Shown here one piece after another: positions 15,893 through 26,900 of a stretch of DNA of 49,962 bases. The translations under genes were made by a program, and so were the position numbers. The notes beneath the pieces were generated by a model that saw nothing but the letters and a program-made list of their open reading frames with translations, was not told where the DNA came from and did no database searches. Location: positions 1-49,962 of the forward strand of contig CABRZR010000016.1 in the NCBI GenBank assembly GCA_902475535.1. The letters are read 5' to 3'. Source of the DNA: QAMH01 sp900556425. GTDB lineage: Bacteria; Actinomycetota; Coriobacteriia; Coriobacteriales; QAMH01. Positions within the stretch are counted from its first letter, which is position 1; each line of letters begins with the position of its first letter.

Positions 15893-16015
15893 CTGATTAA
15901 TGCGCGGATCGAATTATCTTGTGTATAGATAATGTGAGTAACGCGTTATCTGAGAGTCAGATTAATCAGAAATCTGATTAATGTTCTGTGCAGATTAATA
16001 AGGAAACAGATTAAT
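15893..16015 (+). repeat. Iteron-like array of C(A/T)GATTAAT
   Basis: The 9-mer CTGATTAAT or CAGATTAAT occurs at 15893-15901, 15958-15966, 15974-15982, 15991-15999 and 16007-16015. The last four are phased at 16, 17 and 16 bp. Just upstream is a 7-bp inverted repeat, ATTATCT/AGATAAT (15913-15919 and 15927-15933). The surrounding DNA is very AT-rich and no gene overlaps. Confidence 0.7.
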
Positions 16016-16700
16016 TTGCAATATAAATAATAGGGTTTTCAATCTTAAATGAATAAATCATTTAGATTCTAATAATCTATATATGGAAAACTCTTTTAAT
16101 AAATTTACCATATTAAAGGATAAATGCTTTTATAGGTAAAAAGTACTAATAGGGTATAAATCTTTAATCGATATTACTTATTAAGCATTAACACAAATAT
16201 ATGTATTTCAATCTTAAGTGAGTTAAACAATTAGAATGTATATCCAAATAGAGAATAAAATCTTTTAAAATCGCTATCTGAATAGTTAGCAAAAATGAGT
16301 GTTCAACTAACAAATGATATTTACAGAATTTGAACAGCTAGAATTTCGCGAAGTGCGAATAGCAAAACTCCGAAATTACATAGCGATTTCGAAAATGGGC
16401 TTCGATTTTCGTATATCGGAGTCGAAAATGGGCCAAAATCGCGTAGCTCGGGTGCCAAAACGGGGTAAATCGAGGCTTGGAATCAAGGGTTTGTGGCTCG
16501 GTCGGTGTCTCATGCCTAACGGAGCGATATCCCTTGCAAAAACGACGCGTTTAAACGCCTTCTAACGGGTTTTCCGGGGTCATGGGGTGTCTCAGGGCGC
16601 AGAGAAGGCCTTAGCGCCTCTCAGCGCCGCATATTGCCTCATCGAGTGTTTTGCGGGTCCTTCCAATCTGAACGGTTTCCGGGTGAGAGTTTTGGCATAG
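16016..16700. other. Gene-free AT-rich island
   Basis: AT-rich up to about 16310, then mixed composition. Short frames are present, the longest 83 codons at 16314-16565, but none has a ribosome site or recognisable motifs. The 16380-16440 stretch repeats a TCGAAAATGGGC motif, which also argues against coding. I see no RNA gene here. Confidence 0.5.
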
Positions 16701-16718
16701 GGGCTGGGTTGGCGCCTT

Positions 16719-16744
16719 CAGGGCTTAGAAGACCATGCGCCCTG
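16719..16744. repeat. Hairpin CAGGGC...GCCCTG, first of two related copies
   Basis: A 6-bp stem around the loop TTAGAAGACCATGC. The same stem and nearly the same loop recur at 16898-16923, where the stem is much longer. Confidence 0.55.
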
Positions 16745-16881
16745 ATGGGTACGTCCCGCTCCTCGCATTGTTTGCTGGCATTGTGACCATGGGGAACCTG
16801 TTGGCTGAAGTCGCAAACAGGTTCAATCGATGTATCGCCCATATATAGAACGGGCGCGTGGATTCTGGCTTCGAAGGGGGA

Positions 16882-16940
16882 GGGCGTGGTGCGTCTCCAG
16901 GGCTTAGAAACCCATGCGCCCTGGTAGACGCACCACGCCC
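16882..16940. repeat. Long imperfect hairpin (22 paired bases)
   Basis: Arms GGGCGTGGTGCGTCT (16882-16896) and its exact complement (16926-16940), plus an inner CCAGGGC/GCCCTGG stem (16897-16903 and 16918-16924). A single bulged T sits at 16925. The loop is TTAGAAACCCATGC. No U tract follows, so this is not an obvious terminator. Confidence 0.7.
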
Positions 16941-16964
16941 CCTAGGTGTTGCATCTGGCGCTGT

Positions 16965-16990
16965 GTGTCACGGGGTCTGACCCGTGACAC
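16965..16990. repeat. 10-bp inverted repeat GTGTCACGGG / CCCGTGACAC
   Basis: Perfect stem with the loop GTCTGA. It is similar in style to the GTGACAGA hairpin at the right end of the window and lies next to the composite REP element. Confidence 0.65.
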
Positions 16991-17018
16991 GAGGCAGGAG
17001 GGGGCGAAGGCCGCCCTT

Positions 17019-17142
17019 TTGTCATTTCGACCGGAGGGGCCGAAGGCCCCGGAGTGGAGAAATCTCGCCCGTCACAGCTACCGGAACGTAAGAGCGAGAT
17101 CCCTCGACTCCGCTCACTCCGTTCGCTGCGCTCGGGATGACA
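17019..17142 (+). repeat. Composite REP-like element, second copy
   Basis: It matches 9604-9722 nearly base for base: a TGTCATTTCGACCGGAGGGG unit, then CGTCACAGCTACCGGAACG, then a GAGATCCCTCGACTCCG unit ending CTCGGGATGACA. The two units have opposite orientation, like bacterial interspersed mosaic elements. Confidence 0.8.
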
Positions 17143-17518
17143 GGAGGGGGCTCGATGTCTTCCGAGAATTGTGAATGGGGGATGGAGGAAACGGTGTTGG
17201 GCGTGCCACTCGTTGTCGAAAATCGACCGTTCATGTTGGATGTGCGGAAATCTGAACGGGATTTGCTGCGGCGTCTGGGGCAGGTCTGCGGTTTGCACGA
17301 TGCTTCGGCGCAGAAGCGCGGATAGGCAAGGAGAGGGTGGCGCGGAAAGGCAAGTGAACGGAGCGAAGATGGCGCGGAATCGCAGGTAAACGGCAATAAA
17401 AGAGGGAAATAGAGGTTTAGCTGGAGCCCGAAGATCAGACTCGCTTTGGTCAGGTTTCCATGCCGTCATCAGGCGCTCCTGCGGCTTATGGCTGGCAAAA
17501 CGATGGTGTCTCGATCAC

Positions 17519-17735
17519 TTCCGCGCTTGGTTCCGCGCTTCATCACAGCAGGTCAGAACATATCAAATGACAGTTTTAGCGCTTTTTCCGCGCTGGTTTC
17601 CGCGCCTGTATTTTGGACAGCGCGGGGATTTTGGGTGTGATAAGCCATGATTTGAAAGCTTCCGCGCCGCGTTTGCGCAGGTCAAATGGTATACCGCGCC
17701 AAAAATGCCAAAAATCCCGCGCTTTCTTTGACCTG
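17519..17735 (+). promoter_or_regulatory. Paired TTCCGCGC motifs and CAGGTCAAA inverted repeat upstream of the giant gene
   Basis: TTCCGCGC occurs at 17519, 17531, 17586, 17598 and 17660; the first four form two pairs, each with 12-bp spacing. ACAGCGCGGGG occurs at 17617 and 17743. CAGGTCAAA at 17678-17686 is inverted at 17727-17735, immediately before the predicted promoter. No gene is convincing between 17143 and 17739. The density of repeated short motifs ahead of one promoter suggests regulator binding sites. Confidence 0.45.
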
Positions 17736-17739
17736 GGGG

Positions 17740-17768
17740 TTTACAGCGCGGGGGTCTGGGAGTAGAGT
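17740..17768 (+). promoter_or_regulatory. Predicted promoter of the giant surface-protein operon
   Basis: -35 TTTACA at 17740-17745, a 17-bp spacer and -10 TAGAGT at 17763-17768. Transcription would start near 17775, giving a leader of about 200 nt before the GTG at 17973. Confidence 0.55.
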
Positions 17769-17774
17769 ACGCAA

Positions 17775-17972
17775 TGATTCAAAAGCGGCATTGGGCGCAC
17801 TGCGCCCTTCGCGAGGAGTCAGCCAAAGTCACCCAGTGGGGGACTTGACGGCAAGCCTAGGGCAAACCGTCAAACCCAGAGGGCGTGGCGGATCGTATGA
17901 ACCGCAAGCCTTCACAAACGGGAAGACTGTGCGGCGACTCGCGGGCCGGAAGCAAGAAGGAAAGGCAGCAGG
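17775..17972 (+). promoter_or_regulatory. Structured 5' leader RNA, possible riboswitch
   Basis: At least four hairpins can be drawn in order: GGGCGC/GCGCCC (17793-17807); AAGTC..CCC/GGG.GACTT (about 17834-17856); TTGACGG/CCGTCAA enclosing GCC-TAG-GGC (about 17853-17876); and GAGGGC.GTG.GCGG/CCGC.AA.GCCTTC (about 17880-17916). The unpaired GGCAAACC and CCGCAAGCC resemble conserved pieces of class I c-di-GMP (GEMM) aptamers. The canonical GACGCAAAGCC arrangement is not present, so I do not assign a class. GAAGGAAAGG before the GTG is the ribosome site such a leader could mask. Confidence 0.45.
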
Positions 17973-20900
17973 GTGCAGAAGCACTACGACATAGAGAGAA
18001 GCGGGCTGGCGACAGCCGTCTCTCATGCTGCTCACGCGCAGACGAGGAGGTCGCTGGTATTAGCGGCCCTCTTTGCCGTGCTCGTTGCCTTTGTCTGCTT
18101 CCTCCTTCAACCTATGCACGCTTTTGCGTCAACTGATAGTAATAATGATAGCATGTGTACTGCTAGTACGCAAGCGGTTGCTACGTCCAACGGAGACACC
18201 GCTGTGAAGCTAGAAACGCAAAATGCTATTTCAGATGGCATTGATGCCGGTCAGGTCGAAATAGTGACCTTGGCATCAACATCGTCTGGCAAAGCTAGTC
18301 CGGGTGATGAACCCGGCTCCTCTGGGACCGAAGGTCCAGGGGATGCAGCCAAGGCAGATAGCGCCTCCAACGAAGACTCCGCCACCGATTCGGTCGCGGG
18401 GTCTTCGTCTATTCTGGGGACGGTAAATTCTGCCGATGCTGATAGCAATCCTGATAGCGCCGATAGCGCCCAGGACACCGCCGACGAATCCGCAGGTGAG
18501 AATGCGGATTGCGATGTTGATGCCAACGTTGCGAAGCCCTCCCTGAACGACAACAAGGCTGAAGGCCCGGATAGCACGCAGACGACGACTAGCGATCAAG
18601 CTAATGCATCTGCCTCTAGCCCGGGTGTAGCCGAGGATGTGTCTATCACTCAGCCGACGACTAGCGACCAAGCTAATGCAGCTGGGGATAGCTCCTCTGT
18701 TGTCGAGGGAGGTGAAACCGCTGATACTGCTACTGACGAAGTTTATGGTCCCGTACGTTATCTCCAGCCAAGCACTGGTGATATATATGGTCCTGTACGT
18801 TATTTAGAAGACGCAAGTTCTGATGTGGAGATAGCTCCTGCAGGTCAGGATCAGGGCGATACAATCACGTTGCATTTCTACGAGGGTTTTAAAACGGTAA
18901 CCACTGGCAATCAAACAACGCCTTACGTTCCTGATAAGATGACGGGCAATGCCGATGATCCCATCTTCTTCCAAGATGGCACCTTTTTGGCTTTAGCTAA
19001 TGAAACTACTATTACGCTTAGCCAGCTGACTGACGCAGAGAAGAAATACGATACAATCAAGCGATATGGATATATAAACGCTGGTTGGGTTCTTACGGCC
19101 AAGAATAAAGCCAATGGAAGGTATCAGCGCTTCGCCAAATGTGATTCAGTCACGGGCTTTGTATCACAGTTTAAAACCAATGCAAACCTTGCTAAGAATC
19201 TTACGGATTATCATGCATATGCATGCTGGGGTTCGCCGGGCACTATTACAATTCAGTTTATCGACTTCGATAATCTTGCAATTGCGGGCGGATTTTCTGG
19301 TTCAAAAGATTATATGACTGAACTTACGAGACCGACCGTTGATACTATACCTGCGACGAATAACCTGACAGATCCCTTTGAGTTTTATGTTCTTAACGCT
19401 GACCCTGGTATGACGTATCCAATGCCCGCTACTGTTAAAGTATGCGATCTTCTTGATTCTCTTTATCACTTTAGAGGAACGCGCGATAACTTTAAGAGCA
19501 ATATTTTCACCTCCTTTAATCTGACCGCCAAGAAGGTTGAAGTTAAGGTTTCCTTTGATGTGACCTATAATCCCAATGGAGCTACCTCGGGCACTGCCAA
19601 GAAGAGCACCTACGACAACCTTGCTGCTACCGCCGATGCGCTGCCTGCGGGCTGGGCTAAGACCGGCCATACCTTCCTGGGTTGGGCCAAGAGTCCTAGC
19701 GCTACCGCCGCCGATTACGCTGCGGGCGCGCCGCTCACTAATATAGATGGGTCGGGTACGCCGGCTGACGGTGGCAACTACACGCTCTATGCTGTGTGGA
19801 AGATTAACCAGTACGATGTCACCATAAATTACAATAAGAATACGACTGGCAATCCTACGGGTATGCCGTCTTCCTCCACCACGAAAGTCAACTATAACGC
19901 CACCTTCAGCGGCACTGCCGGTGCTGCGCCGTCGCTCACCGGCTATCGCTTCGATGGCTGGGCCGAAAGCGCAAGTGGCCCCGTCGTCTACGCTGCCGGC
20001 GGCTCCATCAGCATTCCGAACGTGACGGCCAATGTGACCAAGACCCTCTACGCCAAGTGGACGCAACTGTTCACCGTTTCCTACAACGGCAATGGCTCGA
20101 CCAGCGGTTCGACCCCGGCCTCCGCAACCGTCGCCTCGGGCGGCAGCCATACCGTTGCGTCCAATCCGTTTAGCAAGACCGGCTCCGTCTTCACGGGCTG
20201 GAACACGGCTGCCAATGGCTCCGGTACTGCCTATGCCGCCGGCGCCACCATCAGCAACATCACCTCAAACATCACGCTGTATGCGCAGTGGGCCGCAAAC
20301 CCTGCCATCAACTTTAACGCGAATAAACCCACGGGCGCTGTAACTAACGTCACTGGCACGCCCTCTAATACTACCGTTACCTACAACACGCCCTATACGC
20401 TGCCCAGCACCACTCCGAGTGTCATGGGCTACACCTTTGCCGGTTGGAACACGGCCGCCAATGGCTCCGGTACCGCCTATGCTGCCGGTGCCACGACGAG
20501 CAACATTACCACCGCCACCACCTTCTACGCGCAGTGGACCGAGCGCACGGGCTTTAGCGCCGTGTTCTACGACCAGGCCTCCGGCGCCACTGATGGCACG
20601 GCCTACAACACGCAGGGCAGCCTCAAGTGGACCGCCAACGTGACGCTCCCGACTGCCCCCACCAAGACCGGCTACACCTTTGGCGGCTGGTTCTTCCAGA
20701 AAGACTCCAACGGCAGCGGCACCGGTACGCAGATGTCCAATGCCATGACCTTCAACAACCTGTGGAACGCCGCCAAGGGCGCGGGCCAGGCAAACGAGTC
20801 CACCACCACCATCAAGCTCTACGCCAAGTGGACCGAGAAGGACCGCGTCACCTTTACCCTGAATCCCAACGGCGGCTCCTATGGCAGCGCCGGCACTGGT

Positions 20901-23900
20901 GTGACCACCACGGCCAACATTCTCAATGGTGGCTCCTACACCATCCCGTCCGTGACCAACCCCACGCGCGTGGGTTACAACTTCCTCGGCTGGACCGAGA
21001 CGAAGGACTCCACCACGGCAACCAGGTATCAGGCTGGTGCCACCTTCAACAACCTGACCGCATCCAAGACGCTCTACGCCCTGTGGCAGGCTGCCCAGGT
21101 GACCTTCACCTTCCAGCCGGGCGCGGCGGATGCCACCATCAAGTCTGGCGTGTCGCCCAACCCCTACACGATGACCGCCAACTACGGCAGCAACCTCAAC
21201 GTGCCGGCTGGCAGCACCATCTACCAGCGCACGGGCTTCAACTTTGACAAGTGGTCCTACACCAACGCGAGCAACGCGGCGGCCACCGTCGCGAGCGGCA
21301 ATACGCCCGTGGCAAACTTCAAGATCTCCTGGTCCGGCAGCTCTGCCGACGGCACCCTCAAGGGCACTGCTACGCTGACCGGCACCTGGGCTGCCTTCAC
21401 CTACACCATCAGCTGGAACGCCAACGGGGGCTCGCCCAACACGAGCACGCCCAACGCCCAGCCCGAGACGGCGCTGACGCTTCCGAGCAATCCGACGCGT
21501 GCCGGTTACACCTTCAAGAAGTGGAACACGGCCGCCAACGGCAGCGGCACTGACGTCGCCGGTGGCGCCAAGGTCAAGGACGTCTTCTCCCTCGCCGGCG
21601 TTGCCAGCGGCGCCACGCTCACCATCTACGCACAGTGGGAGGAGAACAAGGTACAGCTGAGCTTCTACTCCGACGCCTATTCCACTCTGCAGTTTGGCGG
21701 CAACGCCCTGGCCGATGGCAGCGTCCTGTACGTGGGCGCCGCTACGGGCGACATCTATGCCAGCGCCAGCGCCACGACGCCGACCGGCCAGAACATCTCG
21801 GCCGGCATCCGTCCCGTCATCGACGGCAACCATGAGTATTCCGTTGCCAGCGGCTCCAAATGGACCCTGGGTAGCTACAGCGGCACGGCCGTCGCGGCTG
21901 CCAACGTGGGTGCTGGCGGCGTGCTGACCGTTCCCAAGACGAGCGGTCTCTACACTAATAACAGCTACTATCTGACCGTGTCGCCCAAGGGCATCGCCTT
22001 CACCGTCGAGTACTACTTCCAGAGCACGACGAGCGACACCACCTACACCATTGACGCACGTGCCACCACGAATGACACTGCACCCTTTGACTGGACCGTC
22101 GAGGCCGGCACCACCGCCGGCACCGCGGGCAATGCCATCACCATCGTGCGCAAGTCCTTCACGGGCTTCACCTATGACGATGCCAAGACGGGCACCGCCA
22201 AGAAGATTACCATCAGCGGCACGCCCGGTGACAACGTAATCAAGCTGTACTTCAAGCGCAACGTCAACAACGTGCAGGTAAGCTACTCTGGTGACGTTCC
22301 GGCTGGCGCCGTCTACACGCCCGCCACCCAGAGCGTCAAGTACGGTGCCACTGTCAACTTGACGGCTCCCTCCGCCGTAACCGGTTACACCTTTACCGGC
22401 TGGACGGTTGTCTCCGGTGGCGTCACCATCTCCGGCAACTCCTTCACCATGCCCAATAACGCCGTCGTCATCCAAGGCGTCTGGTCCAAGAACAAGTTCA
22501 ACGTCACCTTCAAGAACTCCAACGCCAGCTACGGTACCCTGGGCACCCCGACGACCCAGAGCATCGACTTCGGTGACAGTCTGTCGGGCGTCCCGACGAC
22601 CACCGCCAAGACGGGCTACTACTTCATTGGCTGGGAGGTCTACGAGAACTGCACGACAGCTGGCGGCGAGTCCACCGGCACCAATATGGGCATCGTCTCC
22701 ACCGCCGGGCTTCTGGGCACCGAAGGTGCGTCTTCGACGCCATGGACCTGCAACGGCAATGCCGTCATGATTGCCCGCTGGGGCCGCACGCTCACCATCA
22801 TCTACCAGGCACCGAACACTGGTGGCTTTACCGAAGTCAATGGCGCCATGTCGAGCGGTGTCGTGACCACGCCTGGCACGCGTTACGTTGGCCTGCAAAA
22901 TGGTTGGGATCTGCCGGAATATGGCGGTGCCCTTGACCCGGCTGGCGACCGCAATGCCGGCAATCCGAAGGCCAAGCCCGGTTATAAGTTCACGGGTTGG
23001 AAGTTTACGGGCGACGACGGCACGACGGGCTACGTCGAGGGCTACTACAACTCCGGCGTCTTCGTGCGCACGGGCGGCGACAATATGCCCGCCACCGTGA
23101 CCATGACCTACGAGTTCGAGGCCGTCTACACCGAGACCACCCAGCAGCTGCACTTCGATAACCATGTGGCTAATATCTCCGGCCTGACGGGCACCGGTGC
23201 CACGGACGTGACCGCCAAGACGGGCGAGGTTGTGCCGCTGCCGCAGGATGCCACCTACAAGATGACCACCAACCCGAGTGCTTACGAGCTGCTCGGCTGG
23301 ACCACCGACGCCACCTACGTGAGCGGTACGAGCACGCTCTACACCACGAGCTTCACCATGACGTCGGGTACCAAGAACAGCATCTACAACATGGCCGGCG
23401 TTGACTACGGCTATGGCGTGACGCTGTACCCGGTCTTTCGCGAGAAGCTCGTCACCATTACCTATACGACGACCACGGGTTCTGCCTCCATGGGCACGCT
23501 CTCCAAGAACAACGAGGGCTCCAACTTTGGCATGGCCTCCGGCACGCCCGCGGGCTCCACGCCCACGGCCGGTACCGGTCATAAGTTCATCGGCTGGTTT
23601 ACCGATGCTGACGGCACCACCGCCGTGCCTGCTGGTTGGGTTGACGCCAACAACAAGCTGACCCCGCAGGCCACTGGTGGCGTCTTTGCCTCGGCCACCT
23701 ACTATGCCAAGTTCGAGGCCGAGAAATACGACGTCACCTTCAAGATCGGTGACCACGGCACCTGGACCGACGGCAGCACTGCCGACAAGACCGGTCTCAA
23801 GGTCACCTACAACACCGCCGTCGGCTCTGCCAACGTGCCCGGAACCAAGGCCAACACCGGCTACGGCTTCGTGCAGTGGGTCGACGGTGATGGCAAGACC

Positions 23901-26900
23901 TATTCCAACGCCGCGCTTGCCAGCCTGCTCATCACCAAGCCGATGACCTTCACGGCCAAGTGGGAAGAGCGCACGGGCAACACGATCAATTACGTGGTCA
24001 ACGGCGGTACGCCGCAGCCCGCGAGCCAGCAGGTGTCCTACACCGCCGTCATCAATAACGTCATGAGCAACGACGCCAAGAACGTCGCCAAGCAGGGCTA
24101 CGACTTTGAGGGTTGGTACATGGATGCCGCCTTCACCAAGGCCCTCACTAATACTATGAGCTACGCTGACGCCGTGGCCGCCGCGGGCATCACCGCCAAG
24201 CCCGACGGAACCTTCGAGCTCACGCTGTACGCCAAGTGGAACGAGAAGTCCTACACCATCCACTACAACGCGCGTTACCCCGAGGGCACCAGCCCCGCCA
24301 TCGCAGACAAGACCGTGACCTGGACTCAGGCCAACCTTCTCGCCTCCGGCTTCGAGACCCTGACCGTTCCCGGTTACGAATTCATCAAGTGGAGCTCCAC
24401 GACGGCTGCCTCCGGCATGACCGTCAACAACTCCACCGTGTTCTCGGCCCTCTACCAGAGCCTCTTCGGCACGACCGACAACACCAAGTCCGAGATCACC
24501 CTCTATGGCATCTGGGACCAGAAGAGCTTCACCGTCCGTTTCGTCGACGACAAGGGCACTGACCTGCGCGCGCCGATGAGCGGCCTGACCTGGAACGACC
24601 AGATCGATTACTTCGACTACATCATCACCGACGGCTCTGCCTTCCTCAATGGCTGGAAGTACACGCCGGCCGGCGGCTCCGAGCAGACCTGGCTCAAGAC
24701 GAGCGGCAAGCTCAACGTCTCCGCCTTTGACGGCACGCCGACGCCTGCCGACGGTGCGACCTTCATCCTGACGGCCGACCTCATCAAGAACGCCCTGTTC
24801 GAGATCGAGTTCAACACCGTCGACTTCGTGACCAACACGCCTGGTACCCTTGATCCCAACGGCATCCACAAGGTGGGCTCCGTCACGGGCTACATGACGC
24901 CGGGCACCATGGCCGACATCACCAACCTCAACACGCATGACTACATCGCCGAGTTCGAGCGCCCCGACGGCACCACGCGCAACCCGCTCCTCAAGGGCTA
25001 CGTGTACCAGATCGTCAACTGGCCCGCGGGCTCCGGCCGCTCCGACACCAAGACCACCTCGATCGCCGCTGACGTCGTCTCCGGTGCCAAGGTCACCTTC
25101 GTGGTCTACTGGGTCGAGAAGCAGTTCACCGTCAAGTACGACCTGGGTACGGATTCCACGGGTGCTCCCGCGCCGGCCAGCGTCGTCAAGCCCGCCGACA
25201 AGAACGTCGGCTGGAACTCCACCAACCTGACGCCGACGGGCGCCGACGTCCCCGTGTGGGATGGCCACTATCCGCCCGTGTGGCAGTACAAGAACGCCTC
25301 GGGCAACTGGATTGACGTTCCCAGCGGCGCCAAGTTCTCCGCCATCGCGCTCAATGACGACACCGTCACCAGCATCACGCTGCGTGCCAAGTGGGAGGCC
25401 AACGAGGTCACCATCACCTACACCACGCAGACCGGTGGTACGGCCAAGAGCGCTGACAACGTCATCAACGTGCCCAACCACGGCTCGGCTTCCGAGAAGG
25501 TCAACGCCGTGTCCGGTACGCCCCATGCCGTGACGGCCACCGCCAACGCTGGCTACAAGTTCATCGGCTGGTACAAGGACGGCGTGCTCGTCACCTCCGG
25601 TGCGACCCTCACCGTCACCAAGCCCGCCGGCAGTGACATCTTCACCACCGGCACCTACGAGGCTCGCTTCACCCCGCTGGGCCAGATCGACTACACCATC
25701 GAGTACTGGCTCGAGCAGCTCGACGGCACCTACGCCGAGGACCTTGCCCTCGCTCCGCGCGGCAACGGCTCCGGTGAGGAGGGTTCGACTGTCGTCGTCA
25801 CCAACGCCATGAAGAAGAACATCAAGGGCTTCACCTATACTCCTGGTGTCACTGGATCCATCGAGACCATCGACCCGCTGACCGGTGGCCAGAAGCTCAA
25901 GCTCTACTACGTGCGCAACGCCTACAACGTGAACGTTTCCTCGGCAGCTCCGGGTGCTGACGCCCCCGAGACCCTGCCGGTTCCGAACTATCCCACCACG
26001 GGCATCACCGCCGCGACGACCGAGCAGAAGTACGGCACGCCGCTCGTCATGCCCACCATGCCCGCGACCGACGGCTGGACCTTCAGCTGGTCCGTGAGCT
26101 ACACCGAGACGGGCGCCACCGCGCCGGTCACCATGACGCTGGCCAACGCCGCCAACTTCACGATGCCCGACGGCCCCGTCACCATCGTGGGTGTCTGGTC
26201 GCGCAACGGTCATAACGTCGCCTTCCGCTCCGACTCCACGCCGGGCATGGGTGGTACCGTCACCGTCAAGGCTCCGGCCACGATGCCCTTCACTGTCGCT
26301 CATGGCAAGACGCTTACCGACGCGAGCTCGACGGGCAACTCCAGCAACATCACCGTCACCCCCGACTACGACTTCGTCTTCGCGGGTTGGAGCTACGTGG
26401 GCGCTGACGGCGTGACCTACACGACGCAGAACCCCGACAGCGTCATCATCAACTGCGACACCACCTTCACCGCGATCTGGGCCCAGACCTTCTTCGTGAG
26501 CTATGGTCCCGGCAGCGGCCCCAAGAACCATGGCGGCGCTGGCTTCACGAGCACCATCGTGGTCGATGACGAGGTGTCCGGTAACCCCAACGTCAACACC
26601 TTCCCGCTCATGATCGGCGGCAACGACCGCACGCAGGACGCTCCCGCGGCTGCTGGCTACCGCTTCGTGGGTTGGACTTGGAACATCAACGGCGCTAAGT
26701 ACTACTGGATCGCCCCGAGTGGCGCCGGCTACGACACCACTGGTCTCGGCACCGCCGGCACCATGGACTTCGAGGTCCGCAGCAACGTCGAGTTCGTCGC
26801 CATCTGGGAGGCCATGGAGCAGGACCTGATCTTCTCCATCGACAGCCTCGAGGGCACCGGCACCTGGACCGGCGTGGCCACTGGCACCACCGGTAACTAC

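Noticed and set aside
15958..16015. Iteron-like array considered as a plasmid or phage origin.
   Set aside because: No replication or partition gene nearby. It is kept only as an unexplained repeat array.
16314..16565. 83-codon frame in the AT-rich island after abiEii.
   Set aside because: Made largely of a repeated TCGAAAATGGGC-like DNA motif, and no ribosome site.
17137..17325. 62-codon frame after the composite REP element.
   Set aside because: Its start lies within the repeat and the product has no recognisable features.
17775..17972. Firm assignment of the leader as a class I c-di-GMP riboswitch.
   Set aside because: Only two partial strings match. The conserved GACGCAAAGCC block and receptor stem order are not met by eye.
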